This document shows positions 26,362-33,512 of a stretch of DNA of 64,000 nucleotides, piece after piece. The DNA comes from LD21 sp963715785 (GTDB taxonomy: Bacteria; Bacteroidota; Bacteroidia; Bacteroidales; VadinHA17). The stretch lies in assembly GCA_963715785.1 (NCBI GenBank), contig OY970276.1, positions 558,001-622,000 on the forward strand, given 5' to 3'. Made by a program: the position numbers and the translations under genes. The stretch's first letter is position 1; the number at the start of each line of letters is the position of its first letter. The notes beneath the pieces were generated by a model. That model saw only the letters and a program-made list of their open reading frames with translations, did no database searches and had not been told where the DNA came from.

Positions 26362-27717
26362 ATGAAACTTAAACTATCATCCCTTCTATTTTCTATTCTA
26401 ATAATACTATCAGCTGAAGCATCTTTAAATGCCCAGGATAAAGTCTGGAGTGTTGACGACTGTATTCAGTATGCTCTTGAGAAGAATATTCAGGTACAAA
26501 AGGCCCTGGTGAGCAATAACATAAATCAGGAAAATCTGAATCTTGCCAGGTCAGAGTGGTATCCGTCGCTAAGCGGTTCAGTCAGGCAAAACTATACCTG
26601 GAACAATGTTAATACAGCCGGTTCCATTGCTTTCAAGGGAACAAATGGCGTAAATCTTTCTGCCAGCTCAGGAATGACAATTTATAATGGCTCGCGGATA
26701 CATAATAATGTAAAGCAGTCAGAAACCAATCTTGAAGCAGACAAATATAATACAGAGGTAGTTAAGGAGACCGTGAGTCTGAATGTACTTAATGCGTACC
26801 TTCAGGTTCTTTATGCCGAGGAACAGGTAAAAAATGCACAGGACCAGATCTCTTCTATTCAGGACCAGCTCACCCTTGCTGCCGAAAGACTCAAATTAGG
26901 CGCCATAGCGAATTCGGACTATCTTCAGGTAAAATCGCAACTGGCCACTGAAAAACAGACTCTTGCCAGTGCCCAGAGCCAGCTTGCTATAAACCGCATA
27001 ACCCTGATGCAGATTATGGAGTTCCCGATTTCTGACAAATTTCAGATTGAACACCCAAATCTCGATAGTCTTATTAATCAGAAACGCACTCCCGACCCTG
27101 TACAAATTTATCAGATTGCACTTGGAATAAAACCTGAAGTAAAAAATTCTGAACTTGAAAAGCAAAGCTCACTGATCGGTATTGATCTTGCAAAAGCAGG
27201 CCATTACCCGAATATATCCCTGAATGCAGGAGTAAGCACCGCATATTCAGGATATCAGACGAGTTTCTCTACAAGTTATCAGGCAGGTTCTTCTTTCGGA
27301 AGTCAGCTTTCCAATAACATCAGTCCTTCTATCGGGGTATCAGCATCAATTCCCATATATCTTAACAGGCAGGTGAGGACAAATGTAGAGGTTGCAAAGC
27401 TTAATGCAAATAATGCTGATCTGAATGACCAAAACACAAAGGACATTCTCAGGAAGGCTATTGAACAGTCATCCCAGGATGTAATTTCATCACAGATAGA
27501 GTATGAGGCAAGCGCTGAAGCTTACCAGGCTGTTAAGGAATCTTTTGATGTTGCTTCTGAAAAATACAAACAGGGACTTATGAGTTCTGTTGATTTCCTT
27601 ATTCAGAAAACAACCTTTATTTCAACAGAAAGCACTTTTCTTCAGGCAAAATACAAATTGATATTCAGCTATAAGGTGCTTGATTTTTATTCAGGACAAC
27701 CTCTTTCATTCAAGTAA
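26362..27717 (+). CDS. TolC-family outer-membrane efflux protein
   Basis: The protein has 451 aa with a signal peptide ending near SLNAQ. It has two OEP repeats rich in long helices (VSNNINQENLNLARSEWYPS; QISSIQDQLTLAAERLKLGAIANSDYLQ; EAYQAVKESFDVASEKYKQGLMSSVDFL). It forms the outer-membrane and periplasmic channel of a tripartite exporter. It is the first gene of a four-gene operon with the adaptor and MacB-type ABC genes (24-, 13- and 14-bp spacings). Confidence 0.92.
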   Translation: MKLKLSSLLFSILIILSAEASLNAQDKVWSVDDCIQYALEKNIQVQKALVSNNINQENLNLARSEWYPSLSGSVRQNYTWNNVNTAGSIAFKGTNGVNLSASSGMTIYNGSRIHNNVKQSETNLEADKYNTEVVKETVSLNVLNAYLQVLYAEEQVKNAQDQISSIQDQLTLAAERLKLGAIANSDYLQVKSQLATEKQTLASAQSQLAINRITLMQIMEFPISDKFQIEHPNLDSLINQKRTPDPVQIYQIALGIKPEVKNSELEKQSSLIGIDLAKAGHYPNISLNAGVSTAYSGYQTSFSTSYQAGSSFGSQLSNNISPSIGVSASIPIYLNRQVRTNVEVAKLNANNADLNDQNTKDILRKAIEQSSQDVISSQIEYEASAEAYQAVKESFDVASEKYKQGLMSSVDFLIQKTTFISTESTFLQAKYKLIFSYKVLDFYSGQPLSFK

Positions 27718-27741
27718 TAATCAAAAGTAAATCAAATAATA

Positions 27742-29064
27742 ATGAAAAGCAGAAGAAAGATCAACGGGACAGTTATTTTAATAATTACTCTTTTTTTGGT
27801 AAGTTCCTGTCATAAAGGCGGTAAAGCTTATACCTATGAAACTGCAGTTGTAAAAAAAGGATCTATAAAAAATACAATTACTGCAACCGGTACTGTCGAA
27901 GCTGATACGACCGTTTTAATCGGGACTCAGGTTTCAGGAGTTATAAAAAAGATTTTTGTGGATTTCAATTCACATGTAAAAAAAGGTCAATTACTGGCTG
28001 AATTGGACAAAACACCACTTGAAACCCAGGTGCAGCAAGCTCAGGCATCTCTTGAGGATTCAAAAAGCCAGGTGACATTTCAGTCTGCAACTTATGAAAG
28101 ATATAAGGCTCTGATCGATAAAAAACTGGTAGCTCAGGCTGACTATGACCAGGTAAAATATAATTATGATAACGCACTTGCAAACCTGAAAACTGCTCAG
28201 GCAGGATATGACAAAGCAATGGTTAATCTCAGCTATGCAACTATTTATTCTCCCATAGACGGCGTCATTCTTAACAGGGCAGTTGACCAGGGTCAGACTG
28301 TGGCTGCAAGTTTCAACACACCTAACCTTTTTACAATTGGTAACGACCTGACACAGATGCAGGTGCAGGCAAATGTTGATGAGGCAGACATCGGCCAGGT
28401 AAAAAATAAACAGCCTGTTGAATTTAGTGTGGATGCTTATCCCAATGAGACATTTAAAGGAACTGTACGACAGATAAGACTGCAGCCTGTGGTAACCTCA
28501 AACGTCGTTACTTACACTGTTATTGTTGATGCGCCTAATCCTCAGTTGAAACTAATGCCGGGGATGACAGCAAATATTACTGTGCTTGTTCAGCAGATCG
28601 ACAGTGTACTTATTGTACCGGGGCAGGCCCTGAGGTTTACACCTGATGCAGCGTTTCTGGCTGAATATATGAAAAACAATCCCATGGGACAAAGGCCACG
28701 TACCGGTGGTATGGGTGCGTCTGGCCGAATGGGTGGACAGGCCGAACAAGCCGGCGGGCAAGCCGGGCAAGCCGGACAGGGAGGACAGGGCGGACAGGGC
28801 GGAGGTTTTCCGGCTGGCGGAGGTTTTCCGGCTGGCGGAAAGAAACCTGTTGTTGTATGGGCCATCAGTAACGATACTATTCACCGTGTAAGGGTCACAA
28901 CTGGCGCAGCAGATGCAACAAATACTGAAATTAAATCGGGGCTTAAGGAAGGCGAAGAAGTAGTCTTGTCAATGACACCTGCAACCAAGGAGACAGCATC
29001 CTCCCAAACAAGAAGTCCTTTTATGCCTCAGCGCAGGGCTCAGCCAGCTCCAGTCAGAAGATAA
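27742..29064 (+). CDS. MacA-type periplasmic adaptor with Gly/Gln-rich insert
   Basis: The protein has 440 aa with a probable lipobox (LVSSC near 23). It has the order of a membrane-fusion protein: beta-barrel start, biotinyl-lipoyl half-motif (VSGVIKKIFVDFNSHVKKGQ), coiled-coil hairpin (about 95-165), second lipoyl half (YATIYSPIDGVILNRAVDQG) and beta-barrel. Residues of about 314-368 are a low-complexity Gly/Gln/Ala/Pro insert, (GGQAGQ)-like plus two GGFPAGG units. These fall inside the domain after the beta-barrel and are unusual in MacA. It connects the TolC-type channel to the ABC pump. Confidence 0.9.
   Translation: MKSRRKINGTVILIITLFLVSSCHKGGKAYTYETAVVKKGSIKNTITATGTVEADTTVLIGTQVSGVIKKIFVDFNSHVKKGQLLAELDKTPLETQVQQAQASLEDSKSQVTFQSATYERYKALIDKKLVAQADYDQVKYNYDNALANLKTAQAGYDKAMVNLSYATIYSPIDGVILNRAVDQGQTVAASFNTPNLFTIGNDLTQMQVQANVDEADIGQVKNKQPVEFSVDAYPNETFKGTVRQIRLQPVVTSNVVTYTVIVDAPNPQLKLMPGMTANITVLVQQIDSVLIVPGQALRFTPDAAFLAEYMKNNPMGQRPRTGGMGASGRMGGQAEQAGGQAGQAGQGGQGGQGGGFPAGGGFPAGGKKPVVVWAISNDTIHRVRVTTGAADATNTEIKSGLKEGEEVVLSMTPATKETASSQTRSPFMPQRRAQPAPVRR
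28801..28836 (+). repeat. 18-bp tandem duplication inside the adaptor gene
   Basis: Two identical copies of an 18-bp unit (starting GGAGGTTTTCC, ending GGCTGGC) lie head to tail at 28801-28818 and 28819-28836. They encode GGFPAG twice. Shorter CAGG/GGACAGG-type repeats precede them from about 28735. Confidence 0.8.
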
Positions 29065-29077
29065 AAATACAATTCTA

Positions 29078-29818
29078 ATGAAGAAACTTATTGAAATAAT
29101 ATCACTGAAAAAAGATTATTATGTAGGGGAAGTTACCGTTCATGCACTCAGAGGAGTTAACATGACAGTAAATGAAGGTGAGTTCGTGGCTATAATGGGT
29201 GCAAGCGGATCAGGAAAATCAACAATGCTGAATATTATAGGATGTCTTGATAAACCAACCGAAGGAGAATACATTCTGGACGGAACCGGCATTTCCTCAC
29301 TTAGTAAAAATGAACTTTCGAATCTCAGGAACCGAAAACTCGGTTTTGTATTTCAGACATATAATCTTCTGCCCAGGACGAGCGCTTTGGATAATGTTGA
29401 ATTACCTCTTCTATACAATAAATTAGTTAAATCAAAGGAGAGAGTTGAGAGAGCCAAAGCGGCTCTTGAGTCAGTAGGACTTGCCGACAGGATGCATCAT
29501 AAACCAAACCAGCTTTCCGGAGGCCAGCAGCAGAGAGTAGCTATTGCCCGGTCGCTTGTTAATGACCCGGTAGTCATTCTTGCCGATGAAGCAACAGGAA
29601 ATCTGGATACCCGTACATCATATGAAATTATGGCTCTTTTTCAGGAGCTTAACAATAAAGGTAAAACAATAGTCTTTGTCACACATGAACCGGATATAGC
29701 CAAATGTGCGACCAGGAATATTATTTTTAAGGATGGAATCATTCTGAGAGAGAGCCCTGTAAAGGATAGGATTATTGCACTCGAAATGCTTGCCAGTATT
29801 CCACTTGAAGTAGATTAG
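29078..29818 (+). CDS. MacB-type ABC transporter ATP-binding protein
   Basis: The protein has 246 aa. It has Walker A GASGSGKST, Q-loop FQTYNLLPR, signature LSGGQQQRVAIARSL, Walker B VILADEATGNLD and H-loop VTHEP. It belongs to the LolD/MacB ATPase group. The ATPase and permease are separate proteins here, unlike the fused MacB of E. coli. It drives the exporter formed with the neighbouring adaptor, permease and TolC-like protein. Confidence 0.95.
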   Translation: MKKLIEIISLKKDYYVGEVTVHALRGVNMTVNEGEFVAIMGASGSGKSTMLNIIGCLDKPTEGEYILDGTGISSLSKNELSNLRNRKLGFVFQTYNLLPRTSALDNVELPLLYNKLVKSKERVERAKAALESVGLADRMHHKPNQLSGGQQQRVAIARSLVNDPVVILADEATGNLDTRTSYEIMALFQELNNKGKTIVFVTHEPDIAKCATRNIIFKDGIILRESPVKDRIIALEMLASIPLEVD

Positions 29819-29832
29819 TAAATACGAGAACA

Positions 29833-31053
29833 ATGAGCATTAAAAATCTTTTGAAAATAGCAATGAACGCACTGCTGAGAAATAAGCTCAGAGCTTTTCT
29901 AACTATGCTTGGTATAATTATAGGTGTTGCCTCAGTTATCGCAATGCTTGGAATCGGCCAGGGATCAAAACAGAGTATTCAGCAGCAGATAGCCGGAATG
30001 GGATTAAACCTTGTTACAGTCATCCCTGGGTCACAGGAGAGAGGCGGCGTACAGTTCGGAGCTTCAACAATGCAAAGCCTTACTGACGCTGATGTCACTT
30101 CAATACTCGCAGATTGTCCGGCAGTACTTGCTGCAACACCTGAAGTCCGCGGCGGCGGACAGGCTGTATTTGGCGCACTGAACTGGCCAACAACCTTATT
30201 TGGTGAAAATGAGAGCTATCTGCAGATAAGGGAGCGCTCGGTGGTAAGCGGACGTATGTTCACCGGACAGGAAATTGCGAGCGCAGCAAAAGTTTGTCTT
30301 CTGGGAAAAACAGTTGTAACTAATTTATTCGGTGCCGGCGCTGATCCTGTAGGTCAAATAATAAGATTTAAAAAAATACCTTTTCTTGTAATTGGAGTGC
30401 TTGATTCAAAAGGATTGAATACTTTCGGACAGGACCAGGATGATTTAATACTGGCGCCATATACCACTGTTCAGAAAAGGGTGCTTGCAATTCCGTATAT
30501 CCAGGCTATCTACACCTCAGCAGTGGATTCCAAATCGACCGACCTGGCTCAAAGCCAGATAGAAGAAACTCTTCGCAGAACACATAAAATTAAAGCATCT
30601 GCCGATGATGACTTCAGGATCAGAAATCAGGCTGAACTATTGACCACTTTCAGTTCGGTTAGTAATATCCTCACAATATTACTTGGCGCAATTGCGGGAA
30701 TTTCTCTTCTTGTTGGAGGTATAGGCATCATGAATATCATGTATGTATCAGTTACCGAGAGAACCAGGGAAATTGGTCTTCGTATGGCTATCGGTGGAAA
30801 AGGATTCGATATCTTATTGCAATTCCTTACCGAATCAATATTACTGAGTATAACCGGAGGTCTTATCGGGATTCTTCTCGGGATTGCGGCTTCCAAAATA
30901 ATCGGATCAGCAATGTCGTGGCCAATTGTAGTGCTGCCAAGTTCTGAAATATTATCCTTTGTAGTCTGTTCTGTTATCGGTATATTCTTTGGCTGGTATC
31001 CGGCCAGAAAAGCAGCCAGTCTCGATCCGATCGATGCCCTGAGGTATGAATAA
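29833..31053 (+). CDS. MacB-type ABC transporter permease (MacB_PCD/FtsX)
   Basis: The protein has 406 aa. There is an N-terminal membrane segment (AFLTMLGIIIGVASVIAMLGI), a large periplasmic MacB_PCD domain (about 45-270) and three C-terminal FtsX membrane segments starting at ILTILLGAIAGISLLVGGIGIMN. The conserved VTERTREIGLRMAIG loop lies between. It is the last gene of the exporter operon. The exported substrate is unknown; macrolides, peptides or lipids are family possibilities. Confidence 0.93.
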   Translation: MSIKNLLKIAMNALLRNKLRAFLTMLGIIIGVASVIAMLGIGQGSKQSIQQQIAGMGLNLVTVIPGSQERGGVQFGASTMQSLTDADVTSILADCPAVLAATPEVRGGGQAVFGALNWPTTLFGENESYLQIRERSVVSGRMFTGQEIASAAKVCLLGKTVVTNLFGAGADPVGQIIRFKKIPFLVIGVLDSKGLNTFGQDQDDLILAPYTTVQKRVLAIPYIQAIYTSAVDSKSTDLAQSQIEETLRRTHKIKASADDDFRIRNQAELLTTFSSVSNILTILLGAIAGISLLVGGIGIMNIMYVSVTERTREIGLRMAIGGKGFDILLQFLTESILLSITGGLIGILLGIAASKIIGSAMSWPIVVLPSSEILSFVVCSVIGIFFGWYPARKAASLDPIDALRYE

Positions 31054-31091
31054 TATGAATATTCGCATTCAGGGGTAGTGAACAATCTAAA

Positions 31092-31134
31092 AGAGAATGC
31101 CTTAACGCAGTTTGTGTTAAGGCATTCTCTTTTT
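31092..31134 (+). terminator. rho-independent terminator of the exporter operon
   Basis: A perfect 15-bp stem (AGAGAATGCCTTAAC and its complement, 31092-31106 and 31116-31130) with a 9-nt loop is followed by TTTT. It lies between the convergent permease and universal-stress genes and may serve both. Confidence 0.9.
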
Positions 31135-31166
31135 GTTGTCAGTACAAACAATTTTATCGAAAATTA

Positions 31167-32033
31167 TCAGGAATTAAATGCACCTAATGTCCATATATCT
31201 TCTGCCACTGTGCTCAGCTTATATGCCGGGTATGATAAAACCGGTATATGTGCTTTGTTTATCATCTGGTGTGCATATGTGCCAAGAAGGAGGTTGGAAA
31301 CACTCTTCTCCTGTTCTGTCATGATCGAGATAAGATCAGCATCAACGGATTTTGAGTAATCCAGAATCAGATCGGTGAGGTTATTCCCCTGAAGATGTTG
31401 CACTTTATACGGCACATCATGAGTCCAGAAATATGAACACACCTGCTCGGTATATTTGTAGAGCTTGTTCTCGATACTTTTCAGGTGTGAGCCTCTAACC
31501 GTTATGAGGTGAATTTCAGAATTGAATGATTTTGCCAGTTTCACTGTATAAGCAACCTTTTCCCGAGTCTGAAGTGTAATATCAAGAGGCAATACAATTC
31601 TGTCGATGTTTGATGAAAAATTGCCTTTCCTTACAGTAATAACGGGGTTCCTGGAATGCGAAGTAATTTTATACGCATTCCCGCCAATAAATAGTTCTTC
31701 AAAGCCCGATTGCCCATGTGTGGAAAGCACTAAAAGAGGATCTTCATACCTGTCAGCAAGCTTTGTTATTTCACTGAATATCCTGCCTTCCTTAATGGTA
31801 TAATTCAGGGCACAATTAATGTCTCCTTCTTCCAGGCATTTTTCCTTTATTTCTTTGAATTTGCTTTCAGCTATCTGGCTTTCCTTTTCCAGGAGTTCAT
31901 TATTATCTACATTCTTACCAATAACATGCACCATCTGAATATTGGATCCGGTTTTCCTGGCAAGCATTAATGCCATATTCAGTCCGTTTAGTGACTCATC
32001 TGAAAAATCCAGAGGAACAATAATATTTTTCAT
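31167..32033 (-). CDS. universal stress protein, tandem UspA domains
   Basis: The protein has 288 aa with two UspA domains (about 1-140 and 146-275). The first starts MKNIIVPLDFSDESLNGLNMA and includes VLSTHGQSGFEELFIGGNAYKI, close to the ATP-binding G-x2-G-x9-G(S/T) pattern. The second begins IDRIVLPLDITLQTREKVAY and is degenerate at the nucleotide loop (SIMTEQEKSVSNLLLGTYAH). It is a soluble stress protein of unspecified trigger. It is probably cotranscribed with the small gene 47 bp upstream. Confidence 0.88.
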   Translation of the reverse strand: MKNIIVPLDFSDESLNGLNMALMLARKTGSNIQMVHVIGKNVDNNELLEKESQIAESKFKEIKEKCLEEGDINCALNYTIKEGRIFSEITKLADRYEDPLLVLSTHGQSGFEELFIGGNAYKITSHSRNPVITVRKGNFSSNIDRIVLPLDITLQTREKVAYTVKLAKSFNSEIHLITVRGSHLKSIENKLYKYTEQVCSYFWTHDVPYKVQHLQGNNLTDLILDYSKSVDADLISIMTEQEKSVSNLLLGTYAHQMINKAHIPVLSYPAYKLSTVAEDIWTLGAFNS

Positions 32034-32080
32034 GATTTACTGATTTAGTTGTTTATGTTGGGCTCCATCCACACTGTTAA

Positions 32081-32359
32081 TCAGTGTAAAAGCCCGGCTC
32101 CGGTAATTCTGTTGTTTTCTGTCAGATTATGAAAAGTGTTCATAATTTTTGATAAAGGTTTATTCTGTTTAATTACCATCTCCAAACCATACCGATTCAA
32201 TACTCCAACCACTTTTCTCAGGCTTCTGAAAGACAAGTCCTCCTGAAAATCTATTTCACTTTTTTCAAACGTCCGGTACTTAATACCAAGCTCTTCCATG
32301 TCCCTGACAACGAAGAATTTTGTTTTTGGACAAACCATATTCATAATATAAATTTTCAT
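32081..32359 (-). CDS. small stand-alone HMA-like domain protein
   Basis: The protein has 92 aa, beginning MKIYIMNMVCPKTKFFVVRD. The start and spacing resemble the heavy-metal-associated-like domain that precedes the HTH in some Bacteroidota AraC regulators (IKNMVCDRC-type). Here the second metal cysteine is absent (CPKTK) and no HTH follows. A C-terminal half with basic and aromatic residues ends at the stop. The function is unknown. It could be a regulator remnant or an independent sensor. It lies directly upstream of the universal stress gene. Confidence 0.5.
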   Translation of the reverse strand: MKIYIMNMVCPKTKFFVVRDMEELGIKYRTFEKSEIDFQEDLSFRSLRKVVGVLNRYGLEMVIKQNKPLSKIMNTFHNLTENNRITGAGLLH

Positions 32360-32865
32360 GATTAATTACCCTCCCTGATGCGTTTATATGTAAAACCATT
32401 TCCCTTGCCGGATTGAGATCCGGGCATCGTCTTCGAATGCATATATTAGACATCTGTTTAATTTAAACTATTCTGACCTGACTTCCTTTTAACAAAGAAT
32501 TAACATAGCCAGAATTAAGAAGTGATCATGAAAATTCATGATGTCTATTTCGCCTCAATAACAGCACCTTACCGGCTCTTTGATTCCTGGCGGAAATTTT
32601 GAAATTATCTGCCGCTACTGAATGTTGTTAATTTTTTGTTAAATTCCAAATTAGCAGAATAGCCTGAGATTTTCGGGTGTCTAACTCTATAAAACAGAAA
32701 AACAAACTCTATCATCAGTGGCATAGTTTTTGACCGGGATATTTTGATAAGAGGCTTTAAAGGAAAGACTTAAAACAGTCTTTATTTTTTTTATATCATT
32801 TTTTAATATAATAACAGGAAATTTTTAAAACCATTTTTATATAACCATTTTAATAAATTTAAATT
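32360..32865. other. 506-bp gene-free divergent region
   Basis: This AT-rich spacer lies between the HMA-like gene and the PepSY-like gene. It contains TGGCATAGTTTTTGA at 32719-32733, which has the spacing of a -24/-12 promoter but no TGTAGC dyad upstream, and a poly-T-rich stretch near 32785. No gene or RNA was recognised. Confidence 0.4.
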
Positions 32866-33423
32866 ATGAAAAAGTTAGCAATATTACTAGTGACTTCATT
32901 GTTCGCTTTTTCTGTGGCAAATGCACAAAAACAATCGCCACTAGCAGAAAAAACGGAAAATGATAATGCAATGAAATCTGAAAATCTCCCCCACTTCAAG
33001 AATATTTCAGCGTCAGCGGTCAGCGAGATAATCAGAAACAAGATGGCCATTGATTTCCCTAACGCAACGAATGTTTCATGGGAAAGAACCAGCCGATTCG
33101 ATCAGGCAAATTTTATAGAGAACGGCCAGGACAAAATAGCTTATTATGATCCGGAAGGTTCCCTTGTTGGGACAACAACGGCAGTAGCATTTACTGATTT
33201 ACCACAAAGAGCTCAGAACGAAATCAAACACAGGTACAGGAAGTACACTATCGGTCCTGTAATCTACTTCAAGGATAATGCTTCGAACGATGAAGATATG
33301 GTTTTGTGGGCTACCCAGTTTGATGATGCAGATATGTATTTTGCGGAGCTGGACAGGGGATCAGATAAAATGATCTTAAAGGTTTCACCTTCTGGAGGTG
33401 TAACATTCTTTAAGGAACTGTAG
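32866..33423 (+). CDS. secreted PepSY-like (BLIP-fold-type) protein
   Basis: The protein has 185 aa with a signal peptide ending at ANAQ. The body matches the Bacteroidota PepSY-like/DUF2874-type pattern: IDFPNATNVSWERTSRFDQANF, AYYDPEGSLVGTTTAVAFTD, LPQRAQNEIKHRYRKY. Two such units are probably present, with the second shorter one ending in ILKVSPSGGVTFFKEL. These proteins are periplasmic and of unknown function. The gene is single and followed by a strong terminator. Confidence 0.75.
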   Translation: MKKLAILLVTSLFAFSVANAQKQSPLAEKTENDNAMKSENLPHFKNISASAVSEIIRNKMAIDFPNATNVSWERTSRFDQANFIENGQDKIAYYDPEGSLVGTTTAVAFTDLPQRAQNEIKHRYRKYTIGPVIYFKDNASNDEDMVLWATQFDDADMYFAELDRGSDKMILKVSPSGGVTFFKEL

Positions 33424-33449
33424 TAACATACTTCTTTAAAATGGAAAGA

Positions 33450-33482
33450 AGAGGGTCTTCAAAGGGTTACCCTCTTTTTTTT
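33450..33482 (+). terminator. rho-independent terminator after the PepSY-like gene
   Basis: The stem AGAGGGT / ACCCTCT (33450-33456 and 33469-33475) has a 12-nt loop and is followed by a run of seven T. Confidence 0.9.
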
Positions 33483-33512
33483 AGTTATTTCAGACGCATA
33501 CAGGAATTAATC

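Noticed and set aside
28552..28884. Antisense Pro/Cys-rich open frames opposite the adaptor linker
   Set aside because: They arise from the Gly/Gln-rich repeat read on the other strand; no start signal or family.
32719..32733. TGGCATAGTTTTTGA as a third sigma-54 site
   Set aside because: Spacing fits, but no TGTAGC dyad is present upstream and the gene is 133 bp away; kept only as a note in the gene-free entry.
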